A stretch of 64,000 nucleotides of DNA from Bdellovibrio bacteriovorus (GTDB taxonomy: Bacteria; Bdellovibrionota; Bdellovibrionia; Bdellovibrionales; Bdellovibrionaceae): assembly GCF_001592755.1 (NCBI RefSeq), contig NZ_LUKF01000003.1:185127-249126 (forward strand), given 5' to 3'. The position numbers and the translations under genes were made by a program. This document shows, piece by piece, positions 17,002-26,070 of the stretch. Each line of letters starts with the position of its first letter. Position 1 is the stretch's first letter. A model generated the notes under the pieces. That model searched no databases and was not told where the DNA came from. It worked only from the letters and a program-made list of their open reading frames with translations.

Positions 17002-19950
17002 ATGAACGACATCCAATCGCAAATCGTCGCGCGTGGCGAAGAGATTATGAAGCGCATGGAAGGCCAATCCAAGGCTTCCATTTTCTCAAAAGATTTCTGG
17101 TACGGCTCCATCATGGAATGGAGTATGAAAAATGAAAAATTCAAAACGAATATGTTCCGCTTTGTGGACGTGCTTCCTTCAATCAACTCAGGTGATGAAG
17201 TTGCTCGTCACTTGAAAGAATATTTCGCTGAAGATGGTGGAAAGCTACCTCCTGTTTTCAACGTTGGTTTGGGATTGGGTTCTTTGGCTCCAGGCCTGAT
17301 GGCCGGTGCGATTAAGAAAAACGTTGTTGGTATGGCGCAAATGTTTATCACGGGTGAAAATCCAGATGAAGCTTTGCCAGTACTAAAAAAAGCGCGCAAA
17401 AACAAAATGACTTTCACCGTCGACATCTTGGGTGAAGCCATTCTTTCTGAAAAAGAAGCGCAAGAATACACGAACAAATACGTAGAGCTTGTGAACTGGC
17501 TCGCAAAAGACGCCGAGAAGTGGGACGAAGTTCCGCAGATTGATCGCGATCATGAAGGTTCGATGCCGAAAGTAAACGTGTCTGTGAAAATGACGGCACT
17601 TTACTCGCAAATCAAAGACACAGCTTGGGATGAAACTAAGCAAATCTTGAAAGACCGCATGCGCCCTGTGTTCCGTTTGGGAATGCAAAAAGGCGTGTTC
17701 ATCAATCTGGACATGGAACAATACTCTGTGAAGCACCTGACTTTGGAAGTCTTCACCGAGCTTATTAACGAGCCTGAATTTAAAAATTACAAATACTTCG
17801 GTATCGTGATTCAAGCTTACCTTCGTGACTCATTCGAAGACTGCAAAATGTTGACAGACTTCGCAAAAACTCGCGGCACGCCATTCTGGGTTCGTCTGGT
17901 GAAAGGTGCTTACTGGGATTACGAAACTATTGAAGCTGAACAACGTGGCTGGCCCGTTCCTGTTTACACGAACAAAGCAGAGTCTGACGCCAACTACGAA
18001 GTGTGCGCGAAATACTTCCTTGAAAACATCAAATACATCCGCCCGGCTTTTGCGTCTCACAACGTAAGAACTATTGCAGCTTGTATGATCTACGCTGAGA
18101 AATTGAATATTCCGAAAGAAGCTTTGGAATTCCAAATGCTTTACGGAATGGCTGAACCGATCAAAAAAACCATCGTCGACATGGGTTACCGCATGCGTGA
18201 GTATGCTCCGGTGGGTGAATTGATTCCAGGCATGGCGTACCTTGTTCGCCGTTTGCTTGAGAACTCTTCCAACGAATCTTGGTTGCGCGGAAAATTCGCC
18301 GATAACAAAACAACAGCAGAGCTTTTGAAAGACCCTGCTCAAGGTTTGACTCCGACTTCGCCAATCATTCCTAAGAAACCAGGTAAGTTCTATAACGAAC
18401 CTCTTCTTGATTTCGCTGTTAAGGCGGATCGCGAAAAGATGCTAAAAGCCTTGGCAGAGATGAAAGCATCTTTGCCAGTGAATGTTCCTGTTGTGATCAA
18501 CAACAAAGAAGTTCGCACAGATAAAAACTTCGATCGCGTCAATCCTTCTGAATCTTCTCAAGTGATCGGTAAGATCAATATGGCTTCTATTGAGCACGCT
18601 GAACAAGCGATGCAAGCAGCGCAAGCGGCTTACAAAACTTGGAAGAATGTTCCTTGCGAACAGCGCGCGGCTTTGGTTGATAAACTTGCAGACCTGATGG
18701 TTCGCGATAAATTCAAATTGATCGCAACACAGGTTATGGAAGTCGGTAAACCATGGGCCGAAGCCGATGGTGACGTCGCAGAAGCCATCGACTTCTGTCG
18801 TTACTACGCTCGCGATATGCGCCACTTGCAAAAACCATTGCGCGTGGGTGGATTGCCAGGAGAACTTTCTCACTACATCTATAAATCTCGTGGTGTGACG
18901 GCGGTCATTGCTCCTTGGAACTTCCCGTTGGCGATCTTAGCCGGCATGGTGACAGCAGCGGCGGTGACTGGAAATACCGTGGTGATGAAACCAGCCGAGC
19001 AATCTTCGGTTGTCGCTTATGGCTTGATGAAGCTTGTTCAAGAAGCGGGCTTCCCGGCGGGCGTTATCAACTTCCTTCCTGGTTTCGGTGAAGAAGTGGG
19101 CGAACACATTGTGAACCATAAATTCACGACGACTATCGCGTTCACGGGCTCTAAAGCTGTCGGTCTTCATATTTTAAACAGAGCTTCTCATGTTCAACCC
19201 GGCCAAACTCACGTGAAGAGATGCATTATCGAAATGGGCGGTAAAAACGCCGTGATCATCGATAACGACGCGGATCTTGATGAAGCGGTGGACGGCGTCT
19301 TGTACTCGGCGTTCGGCTTTAGCGGTCAGAAGTGTTCAGCAGCAAGCCGTGTGATCGTTCTTGATGAAGTTTACGATCGTTTCACAGATCGTTTGGTCGA
19401 AGCGGCGAAGTCGATCTCTGTCCTTGCAGCAGAAAATCCAAAAGCCTATATGGGCCCGGTGGTGGATCAAGAAGCGCATGAGCGCATCATGAACACAATT
19501 GCCGAAAACGAAAAAACGCAGAAACTCTTGTTCAAAGGCCAAGCGCCGACGAACGGTTTCTTTGTTCCACCAACAATCTTCGGTGACGTCGCTGGTGATT
19601 CAAAATTAGCGCAAAATGAAATCTTCGGCCCGGTGGTGGCGGTGATCCGTGCGAAAAACTTGGATCAAGCTTTGGAAATCGCCAATAGCACAGAGTACGC
19701 TTTGACTGGTGGTGTTTTCTCTAGAAGCCCAGCTAACATCGCACGCGTGAAAGAAGAATTCGAAGTGGGTAACTTGTACATCAACCGTGGCATCACCGGT
19801 GCGATGGTAGATCGTCATCCTTTCGGTGGTTTCAAAATGTCGGGTATCGGTTCAAAAACCGGTGGCCCTGATTACTTGAAACAATACATGGAGCCAGCGG
19901 CCGTGACAGAGAACACTCTTCGTCGTGGTTTTGCTCCAGCGGAAGAATAG
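17002..19950 (+). CDS. putA: bifunctional proline dehydrogenase / glutamate-semialdehyde dehydrogenase
   Basis: 982 aa. Residues ~60-450 are the FAD-dependent proline dehydrogenase barrel (VSVKMTALYSQI, FWVRLVKGAYWDYE, ASHNVRTIAA). Residues ~490-960 are the aldehyde dehydrogenase (IAPWNFPLAI, FTGSKAVG, IEMGGK with Glu744, GFSGQKCSAAS with catalytic Cys778, FGPVVAVIR). Together they oxidise proline to glutamate, with the intermediate channelled between sites. No N-terminal ribbon-helix-helix DNA-binding domain is present, so it does not repress itself as in E. coli PutA. Start ATG with GAGGT six bases upstream. Amino-acid catabolism of this kind suits a predator feeding on prey protein. Confidence 0.93.
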   Translation: MNDIQSQIVARGEEIMKRMEGQSKASIFSKDFWYGSIMEWSMKNEKFKTNMFRFVDVLPSINSGDEVARHLKEYFAEDGGKLPPVFNVGLGLGSLAPGLMAGAIKKNVVGMAQMFITGENPDEALPVLKKARKNKMTFTVDILGEAILSEKEAQEYTNKYVELVNWLAKDAEKWDEVPQIDRDHEGSMPKVNVSVKMTALYSQIKDTAWDETKQILKDRMRPVFRLGMQKGVFINLDMEQYSVKHLTLEVFTELINEPEFKNYKYFGIVIQAYLRDSFEDCKMLTDFAKTRGTPFWVRLVKGAYWDYETIEAEQRGWPVPVYTNKAESDANYEVCAKYFLENIKYIRPAFASHNVRTIAACMIYAEKLNIPKEALEFQMLYGMAEPIKKTIVDMGYRMREYAPVGELIPGMAYLVRRLLENSSNESWLRGKFADNKTTAELLKDPAQGLTPTSPIIPKKPGKFYNEPLLDFAVKADREKMLKALAEMKASLPVNVPVVINNKEVRTDKNFDRVNPSESSQVIGKINMASIEHAEQAMQAAQAAYKTWKNVPCEQRAALVDKLADLMVRDKFKLIATQVMEVGKPWAEADGDVAEAIDFCRYYARDMRHLQKPLRVGGLPGELSHYIYKSRGVTAVIAPWNFPLAILAGMVTAAAVTGNTVVMKPAEQSSVVAYGLMKLVQEAGFPAGVINFLPGFGEEVGEHIVNHKFTTTIAFTGSKAVGLHILNRASHVQPGQTHVKRCIIEMGGKNAVIIDNDADLDEAVDGVLYSAFGFSGQKCSAASRVIVLDEVYDRFTDRLVEAAKSISVLAAENPKAYMGPVVDQEAHERIMNTIAENEKTQKLLFKGQAPTNGFFVPPTIFGDVAGDSKLAQNEIFGPVVAVIRAKNLDQALEIANSTEYALTGGVFSRSPANIARVKEEFEVGNLYINRGITGAMVDRHPFGGFKMSGIGSKTGGPDYLKQYMEPAAVTENTLRRGFAPAEE

Positions 19951-19976
19951 TTTTTTTAAAGACATTCTAAAAAACT

Positions 19977-20013
19977 AAAAAGGCTTCGTAGAAATACGAA
20001 GCCTTTTTTTTTT
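19977..20013. terminator. strong intrinsic terminator after putA
   Basis: AAGGCTTCGTA / TACGAAGCCTT stem with GAAA loop, followed by ten T on the plus strand and preceded by A-rich sequence, so it may stop both convergent transcripts. Confidence 0.93.
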
Positions 20014-20017
20014 GTTC

Positions 20018-20542
20018 TTAGATAGCGACGTCATCCACCCGCCACAGATCGACTTTATCGCGAAGTTTCGCGTTGATACTGGCGATGATTTCCGGGGCTT
20101 TTTGAGTGGTCGAATCATAAGTGCTGTGGGCATCTGAAACCAGAATCACTTCAAACCCTGCCTCGAGCGACTTTTCACAATTCGTAACTACGCAGTATTC
20201 GGACTGCAAACCTGCGATGATGAGCTTTTTAATTCCCATCTGTTTTAGGCGTTTTTCTAAATCGTTTTCAGCGTAAACGTTGCACTCGGTTTTTTGAATG
20301 ATAAGGTCACCGACGATGATTTCTAACTCGGGATGAATCAACCAGCCTGGCGTGCGTGGTTCATCTGGTTCTCCAGCGGTGCCACTATTTTGAACAAAAA
20401 CGACTTGGGTTCCGGAAGCACGAGCTAATGAAAGCAACTTTTTAAGGCGCTCCAACAGATGTTCGGCTTCAAAAACGGGTCTTTTCGGATCAAACATATT
20501 CACCTGAGCATCGACTATCATTAAAGCTGTGCCTTGATTCAT
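20018..20542 (-). CDS. isochorismatase-like cysteine hydrolase
   Basis: 174 aa from the ATG at 20542. The catalytic triad of the family is visible: Asp11 (MIVDAQVNMF), Lys84 (IIQKTECN) and Cys117 (GLQSEYCV), followed by VSDAHSTYDS. Members hydrolyse isochorismate, nicotinamide or other amides; the triad alone does not say which. The first codon lies 13 bases after an intrinsic terminator-like hairpin, so expression probably depends on read-through or on a switch in the leader. Confidence 0.82.
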   Translation of the reverse strand: MNQGTALMIVDAQVNMFDPKRPVFEAEHLLERLKKLLSLARASGTQVVFVQNSGTAGEPDEPRTPGWLIHPELEIIVGDLIIQKTECNVYAENDLEKRLKQMGIKKLIIAGLQSEYCVVTNCEKSLEAGFEVILVSDAHSTYDSTTQKAPEIIASINAKLRDKVDLWRVDDVAI

Positions 20543-20563
20543 AATAGACCCCAAAAAGAACAA

Positions 20564-20589
20564 AACCCACGGTATTTCTACCGTGGGTT
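20564..20589 (-). terminator. terminator-like hairpin directly before isochorismatase gene
   Basis: AACCCACGGTA / TACCGTGGGTT, perfect 11-bp stem with four-base loop. On the minus strand it is followed by TTTTGTTCTTTTT and then the isochorismatase ribosome site and ATG. It may be an attenuator. Confidence 0.8.
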
Positions 20590-20700
20590 ATTCATTTATA
20601 AAAGAAAAATAGAGGTGAGAACATCATGCTCCCCGAGACCTTCCGTGGTATCACCCCTCCCGTAGAAATGATTGCAACACAACAATTTCAGCATTGCAAG
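20590..20700 (-). promoter_or_regulatory. candidate structured leader / small RNA
   Basis: On the minus strand, TTGCAA and TGCAAT, 17 bases apart (about 20671-20699), resemble a promoter. About 15 bases on, GGGGTGA pairs with TCACCTC around an interior of ~35 bases that contains GAGC/GTTC, and then the terminator hairpin follows. Aptamer-like stem plus terminator plus start codon is a riboswitch or attenuator layout, but the sequence matches no class I can name. Confidence 0.4.
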
Positions 20701-20763
20701 AGTCTAATTTCAGTTTTTTTAAGAAATTTATTGAATTCTTCGAACAAGTGAATGCAAAAAACG

Positions 20764-20788
20764 AAAAGCCCGTCGTCGACGGGCTTTT
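20764..20788 (-). terminator. terminator of the endonuclease I gene
   Basis: AAAAGCCCGTCG / CGACGGGCTTTT, 12-bp stem with a single-base centre, followed on the minus strand by CGTTTTTT. Confidence 0.85.
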
Positions 20789-20815
20789 GCAATTCAAAAA
20801 TTTATTATGTTCAGG

Positions 20816-21688
20816 TTAGAAGTCAGCGATTCTGTCAGCCAACTCTGGGAAATCGATGAACGGATTTCTGTTTGCTTGAGCTTTGAAGATTTCGTTGTTT
20901 CTTCTCATCTCTTCTTCATCAACCGGGTCTTCATTATGCCATTTACGAAGAACAACTTCTTCGCGCTGATCAATTGGAAGATCGTAACGGATCGAGAAGT
21001 AGAATAAAGCACGCGCTACGTTCCCCTTGTGTGCCGTTGGCGGTTCAAAAACTTCGTCTGAACCCGCCGTTCCCAAACCGTAACGAGATGCGGGGCACTT
21101 TAAGTCCAACAAATCTTGAGTCACTTCACCAAATGGATTGTTACCGCGGATGGAATTCAACTGTGAATCTGTCGGGAAAAGATGATGAAGATCTGACTTT
21201 TGCACTTCATCTGGGAATCTGCGCGTGAAATGGCTTTGGGGCCAAGTATGCTCAACATTGATCACGCCATTATCAGGGATGCGACCGGGAGCTGGAGGAG
21301 TGCCACGGAAATCAGCACGTCTTTTATCTTTATCACAATAAACATCGTGAACTGCGTATCCGTTATTGCCGTCTTTCACTAGGTAGTAGTTTCCCAATAA
21401 GAAAACTCTCGCAGCACCGTAACCGATCGCGCTGTGAGCGTAGCATTTGCCTTGGCCAACTTGGCAGCTCTTCACGATCATGTCTAAGGCACCAGCACGT
21501 TGAATGTGGTAGCTTCTTAGAACGGCTTTTAATCTTGTTTGAAGATCTTTATTCGAGATACCCGCTTTTAGATCACGGTAAAATTCTTCACCGTAGTACG
21601 GGATCACTGTTGTTTGCGACGCATTCGCAACACTGACGGATAATAATGTAAGAACAATCACTGACTTAATGAGCTTTAATAGCTTCAT
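20816..21688 (-). CDS. secreted endonuclease I family nuclease
   Basis: 290 aa from the ATG at 21688; a start 51 bases earlier would block the signal peptide. The signal peptide ends near VANA (residue 23). The nuclease core has NVEHTWPQSHF with the catalytic His, SDLHHLFPTDSQLN and RGNNPFGEV, the beta-beta-alpha-metal signature of Endonuclease I/EndA. It makes Mg-dependent cuts in double-stranded DNA outside the cytoplasm. In a predator it is well placed to digest prey DNA. It has its own terminator. Confidence 0.9.
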   Translation of the reverse strand: MKLLKLIKSVIVLTLLSVSVANASQTTVIPYYGEEFYRDLKAGISNKDLQTRLKAVLRSYHIQRAGALDMIVKSCQVGQGKCYAHSAIGYGAARVFLLGNYYLVKDGNNGYAVHDVYCDKDKRRADFRGTPPAPGRIPDNGVINVEHTWPQSHFTRRFPDEVQKSDLHHLFPTDSQLNSIRGNNPFGEVTQDLLDLKCPASRYGLGTAGSDEVFEPPTAHKGNVARALFYFSIRYDLPIDQREEVVLRKWHNEDPVDEEEMRRNNEIFKAQANRNPFIDFPELADRIADF

Positions 21689-21789
21689 TCGGGTCCACCA
21701 TTTCGTTTGTGGGTGATTTACAGCCTCTAGGGGTCCCAATGTGTCCCATACGTAATAGAACTGTCAACGGCTATATATTAATTACAATG

Positions 21790-22734
21790 TCAGGATTGAG
21801 TTAAAACCGAATTCGTTGGAGCCTTCCAACGATAAAGAAGCGCCGCCAGAACGCCTAAGAATGTGCCGCCAAGATGAGCAGCATAAGCCACCCCTCCCCC
21901 TAAGCCTTCTGGTGTCGACCAGAAATTAGCAAGGTCTACGATCAGAAATAAAGGGATGATGAGCAAAGTTGGTAAATAGATCGGGCCGTAATGCCCCGGC
22001 ATGGGCGAAACAAAATAAAGAAAGCGAATGCGTTTGCGAGTTTCAGCCACACAGTAAAATGCGAGAAGCGCACTGATTGAGGCGCTGGCTCCCACCATCG
22101 GCACTGTTCCATGAGCTTCGGAGAATAAGAATCCAGCTCCACCCGCGATACCGCCAATCATATATATAAAGAGCAAGGCTCCACTTCCGACAAGGGATTC
22201 AACTGCAATTCCGATCACAGCTAAAAAAGCCAAGTTTGAAATTAAATGAATCCAGTTCGAGTGAGAAAACTGGTAAGTCACCCAGGATAGAGCGCCTTTT
22301 TCGTAAGAGCTTAATCCAAAGCGGAACAACAACTGTTCTTGATACTTCTTGCGGAATTGCTGAATGTCAGAGCGCCACTGGTTGATTTGAATTTCATCAC
22401 CCTTATAGGCCCAAGTTTCTGCCGTGGCTAAATAGCGAGCGTCGCGAAGGGCATAGGCCCCTAAAACACCCAATTGCTCGGTGTTGTTCGATGTCACTTC
22501 ATGCACCCACGCCGGCTTTTCATAAAGAAGTTCTGCTGGCAGAGTTTGCAGATATTGATAATAAAGTCGGCCCGTGAGTGTCAGACCGTCTTTCTGCAAA
22601 AGATTTGCGGAAGAAACGGAATTCGGCGCGCCACTAAAAATCAGTAAGAAGATAAATACGTTCAAAACCACCAGCGTGATCGTCAGTGGGAAACGTGTGT
22701 AACTTCGAAAATCTTCAGGCGCCGGAAGGATCAT
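21790..22734 (-). CDS. rhomboid family intramembrane serine protease
   Basis: 314 aa. About 90 residues of soluble or loop sequence sit between the first helix and the rhomboid core. The core has FSHSNWIHLISNLAFL, a glycine-rich helix, MVGASASISALLAF carrying the catalytic Ser in GxSx, and AYAAHLGGTFLG with the catalytic His in a later helix. It cuts membrane helices within the bilayer. The usual GxSG is GASA here, so activity is likely but not certain. Its start overlaps the RDD gene stop by four bases. Confidence 0.82.
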   Translation of the reverse strand: MILPAPEDFRSYTRFPLTITLVVLNVFIFLLIFSGAPNSVSSANLLQKDGLTLTGRLYYQYLQTLPAELLYEKPAWVHEVTSNNTEQLGVLGAYALRDARYLATAETWAYKGDEIQINQWRSDIQQFRKKYQEQLLFRFGLSSYEKGALSWVTYQFSHSNWIHLISNLAFLAVIGIAVESLVGSGALLFIYMIGGIAGGAGFLFSEAHGTVPMVGASASISALLAFYCVAETRKRIRFLYFVSPMPGHYGPIYLPTLLIIPLFLIVDLANFWSTPEGLGGGVAYAAHLGGTFLGVLAALLYRWKAPTNSVLTQS

Positions 22735-23948
22735 GGAACCTCGTATCTTTCTTTGAAAGTCTCAATGAAAGAATCGTCAGAGGCGCTTGCAGGAACGCGA
22801 CCCTTCTTTTTCGGATGAGCATAGGCCATTTCGTTAAGGCCCCACACTGAACGCACAAAACGTTTTTCTAAAGCGGACTTGAGCGCCGGCACTTTTTGCA
22901 GCTCTTCGATGAGAGCAAGACTGGCTAGGAAATCTTGTTCTGCGTATTTTTCATCGGATTTAAGAAGCTGCGTAATCCAGAGCTTTGGATCTGCATGTTC
23001 CAACTCTTCTTTCTCGCCATCTTCTAACATGTAGCGAGCGGTCGCACATGTTGGCGAAGAAGAGTCTTCGCAGATTTTATCAAAATATTTTTCTTGCTCT
23101 GATTCTGTCGCTGTTAAATATTTTGCGAGATAGGCCAAGTCTTGGGAAGACACCGGATCACTCCATAAAGAAACATCGGCCTCTTTGCTAAGGCACTCTG
23201 GAGAGATTTCATTTAAAAGATAAAGTACAAGAGCCGCATCCATTCTAGAAGACGTCGTCAAATCGGCGCTTTTAATTTCTTTACATAAAGCCACCGTGCG
23301 ATTCTCTTTAGAAGCGTACTCCCCGGTTTGCAGCGAATGATAGGTTTTAAAGAAACCAATCACGCCGAAAAGAAGCAAAAATAAAAAGCTCATGCGCATC
23401 CAAGAAGCGATGAATTTGGATTCAAGAGGATGAGGGCCGTCATCAGGAACATGTTTCAGTGTCATGACCATTGTGTCGGAAGCTCTTTCATGGAAAGCGC
23501 GACGAAGCGGATGACTGACGATTTCTAAAAAAGGAATAGCTAAAACCAAGAATCCCGTGCACCACAAGAAAGCGCGGGTCGCACATTGATTTATCGAAAG
23601 ACGCTGCTGAGGATGCGGAAAAGACACCACACGCATCTGCATGAAAAGCTGTCCCGGCGTCGCCTGCCAATAGTATAAGAAAACTGCCTGCAGCAAACAC
23701 GTAAAGAAAATGGCGACGGCGATGACTAGCGTGGCAGAGATCATTCCCTCGGCCGACGTGGCATCCAAAAGAAAATATGTTTTAGTCTGACGAACCAAAC
23801 CCGCGATAATTAAACTAATTACGGGCGAAAAGATCAGAAAATCTAAAACCAGGGCAATAAAACGATCCGACACCGAAGCAATCGGTGTCGCGGTTTTTTC
23901 ATTCGATGAAGGTGTAGACTGTGGAGCCGATAGATCGCGAAATACCAT
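22731..23948 (-). CDS. RDD family membrane protein
   Basis: 405 aa. The N-terminal half holds the RDD domain: SVSDRFIALVLDFLIF with the Arg-Asp pair, several helices, and WQATPGQLFMQMRVV with the second Asp-like position replaced by Gln. The C-terminal half is soluble after one more helix, with TPR-like acidic helices. RDD proteins are poorly understood, sometimes linked to cation exchange. Translationally coupled (ATGA) to the rhomboid protease, which hints at partnership in the membrane. Confidence 0.78.
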   Translation of the reverse strand: MVFRDLSAPQSTPSSNEKTATPIASVSDRFIALVLDFLIFSPVISLIIAGLVRQTKTYFLLDATSAEGMISATLVIAVAIFFTCLLQAVFLYYWQATPGQLFMQMRVVSFPHPQQRLSINQCATRAFLWCTGFLVLAIPFLEIVSHPLRRAFHERASDTMVMTLKHVPDDGPHPLESKFIASWMRMSFLFLLLFGVIGFFKTYHSLQTGEYASKENRTVALCKEIKSADLTTSSRMDAALVLYLLNEISPECLSKEADVSLWSDPVSSQDLAYLAKYLTATESEQEKYFDKICEDSSSPTCATARYMLEDGEKEELEHADPKLWITQLLKSDEKYAEQDFLASLALIEELQKVPALKSALEKRFVRSVWGLNEMAYAHPKKKGRVPASASDDSFIETFKERYEVP

Positions 23949-23987
23949 AAGGATCGTATCGGCCTGGGACAGGAAAGACTAAAGCAA

Positions 23988-24602
23988 TTATTGTGTAAAA
24001 TTGATCGCAGAAACGCGACCGTGTTCGTCTGTCACGAATTGGGCGCGGCCGACGATCTCTTTGTTCTCGGAGATCAAAGAGTACACTGGACCTTCTGCTG
24101 AGTTTTGCGCCAAACTGACTTGGTCAAAACCAATACCGAAAGCTTCAGAATACTTTGTTAGGAATTCGGCTTTATCAGAAATCGCCATTGGCTGGTCCCC
24201 GGCTTGAGCATCAATGAACTCAAGGCTTTCGATTTTACCTTGAGCGAGCTTCATGCCGTAACGGCCTTCCAAATATCCAAAAATCAACTCATCACGAAGA
24301 GTCGGAGCGACCGCAAGACTTCCCGCAACGGCGTTCTTATCAGAAGCCAGTTTCTTCGCGAGGTCTTGTTCCCACTTGACGTCTTTCGCTAACGCCGCAG
24401 ATTCAATACTAGCGACACCACGGTTGCCATTTGTGGTTAAAGTTTCTGGTCCTTGGACCAACCACTGATTTAAGAAAACAGACATGATGAGTACGGAAGC
24501 GATGGAAAGAACAAGAACCGCTTTTTGTTCTTGAGCTTTATCCTGCAATCTTTTTCTTACTGACTGAGATTTTGGAAATTCAATCACGCTTGCGTTCCTC
24601 AT
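23988..24602 (-). CDS. single-pass membrane protein of unknown function
   Basis: 204 aa. About 27 basic N-terminal residues, one membrane helix (VLVLSIASVLIMSVFL, ~29-46), then an external domain of ~150 residues rich in Ala and charged positions. A conserved-looking pattern LIFGYLEGRYGMKL is present. No catalytic motif. The gene lies 39 bases upstream of the RDD gene on the same strand and could be in the same transcript. Confidence 0.65.
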   Translation of the reverse strand: MRNASVIEFPKSQSVRKRLQDKAQEQKAVLVLSIASVLIMSVFLNQWLVQGPETLTTNGNRGVASIESAALAKDVKWEQDLAKKLASDKNAVAGSLAVAPTLRDELIFGYLEGRYGMKLAQGKIESLEFIDAQAGDQPMAISDKAEFLTKYSEAFGIGFDQVSLAQNSAEGPVYSLISENKEIVGRAQFVTDEHGRVSAINFTQ

Positions 24603-24793
24603 AATGTTTCCCCTCGTAAAATGATATTACTCATTAGTGCGAGGACTGTGCCGACTATAAGTCTATCTTATTCTCTCTCACTGCAAAAGAGCTGAACAGC
24701 CGAACAAAAGATGTTTGACGTATTAAAATGATCATCTCATTTCAAGACGAAAAAATTAACTGCCAACCCGCAAAACTAACTCCAAGGCCAGTT

Positions 24794-25999
24794 TCAATCT
24801 AGAGCGCGCTTTACCCAGGAGTCTATTCCTGCCTGCATCTCGTTCAAGTTGTAATAGAGGACCTTGTCCAGTTCGACACCCTGCCCTTCGATTTTGTACT
24901 TGTTATGGCTGAGATACAAAGCCTCCGGGATCGAGATCTCCACACCGGGTCCTACTTCATTCAAGGGATACCAAACGCCCACGAGCATTTGACCTCGACT
25001 GGGGCTTCCTAGAAGGGGGGCTTTTTTAAACTCTTTAAGAGCTTGTGCGACCATCTCGGCTACTGAAGCTGTCTTTCCATCTACCAAGACTTTGATGTCC
25101 CCGCGGAAGCAAGTGTCTTGCTTGAAAGTTTTTAGAAGCACTTCTTTACTGCGGTCCAAAATTTCAAGCTGCTTTTCATCGCGCAAATCATCGGGAAGCT
25201 CTGCCGTCACATTTTGCGGAAAGCGAGGTCGAACAATGCGACCCACTTCTTCTGGCTGACACATAACAAGCGAAAGAAATCTTAAGCCTGCGACAAAGTT
25301 GCCGCCGGCGTTTCCTCGAAGGTCCACAACCAGACGATTTACGTCTTGCAGTTTCTTCTGAAGTTCCACAATTTTTTCATCGGCGAAAAAATCGGCGCGG
25401 AAAGAAGGAATTTGAATCATGGCCGCCTTGTTTTTGAGTTCTTCGAAGCTGACTTCTTCTTTGCGAACGATGTTCGCGGCTTTGATTTCAAAAGCAATTT
25501 CTTGCTCTTTTCTTTCTATCAAGTAAGTACCCGACTCGGTCGCCGCTTCCCAAGGATTGGGTTGTTCACGGTTGATACTTTTAATGACGTCCCCTTTTTT
25601 TAGGCCTGCTAAAGCTCCCGGAGATTTGGGATGAAGTTTGAAAATCACAAGTTCACTATCAACGAACTCGGATTCGATGCCGGTTTCTAGGGCTTCTCCT
25701 CTCCAGATACTCTTCACTTCAGAAGAGTCATAGACCTCGAGATGAGAAACGTTGAGCAAACCCAAAACATTATTGATATCTTTGATGACTAATTTCTTTG
25801 GTGAGTACGGCGTTACCAAACGACTGCGACGATGGCAGATGCGGTTCCATTTTTTGACTTGATCATCTTCCAGAAAAATTTTTGACGAAACCAAATCACA
25901 AACCACGGGATACGGGTTCACGAAACTTTTTTGCAAAGTGAAATGATACGCTCCGAAGGCGCAGCTGAGTGCTAGAAGTATGGCAAGAACACGACTCAT
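24794..25999 (-). CDS. S41 family (C-terminal processing) peptidase with PDZ domain
   Basis: 401 aa from the ATG at 25999. An N-terminal hydrophobic signal or anchor is followed by a PDZ-like segment (LHPKSPGALAGLKKGDVIKSIN, residues ~130-155) and the S41 core: RLVVDLRGNAGGNFVAG, VLVDGKTASVAEMVAQAL with the catalytic Ser, and a later GSPSRG region with the Lys/Gln position. These peptidases trim proteins at C-termini in the envelope. The start lies just after the terminator at 26014-26048, so read-through or a leader promoter is needed. Confidence 0.82.
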   Translation of the reverse strand: MSRVLAILLALSCAFGAYHFTLQKSFVNPYPVVCDLVSSKIFLEDDQVKKWNRICHRRSRLVTPYSPKKLVIKDINNVLGLLNVSHLEVYDSSEVKSIWRGEALETGIESEFVDSELVIFKLHPKSPGALAGLKKGDVIKSINREQPNPWEAATESGTYLIERKEQEIAFEIKAANIVRKEEVSFEELKNKAAMIQIPSFRADFFADEKIVELQKKLQDVNRLVVDLRGNAGGNFVAGLRFLSLVMCQPEEVGRIVRPRFPQNVTAELPDDLRDEKQLEILDRSKEVLLKTFKQDTCFRGDIKVLVDGKTASVAEMVAQALKEFKKAPLLGSPSRGQMLVGVWYPLNEVGPGVEISIPEALYLSHNKYKIEGQGVELDKVLYYNLNEMQAGIDSWVKRALD

Positions 26000-26013
26000 T
26001 CCGACAGGTCCCC

Positions 26014-26048
26014 GAAAAAACAAAGACCGAGTGTGAACACCCGGTCTT
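26014..26048 (-). terminator. intrinsic terminator after the Fis-type gene
   Basis: Stem AAGACCGgGTG / CACtCGGTCTT (minus strand, one mismatch) with a TTCA loop and a TTTGTTTTTT tail. It falls between the Fis-type gene and the S41 gene start. Confidence 0.85.
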
Positions 26049-26070
26049 CGGTTTTCAATTCAAAAGGGTC

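Noticed and set aside
17383..17814. 143-codon frame antisense to putA
   Set aside because: Shadow frame; putA motifs occupy the other strand without interruption.
20590..20700. Known riboswitch classes or SRP RNA for the isochorismatase leader
   Set aside because: GGAAGG and GATG pieces recall SRP and fluoride RNAs, but the conserved loops and junctions of those RNAs are not in place.
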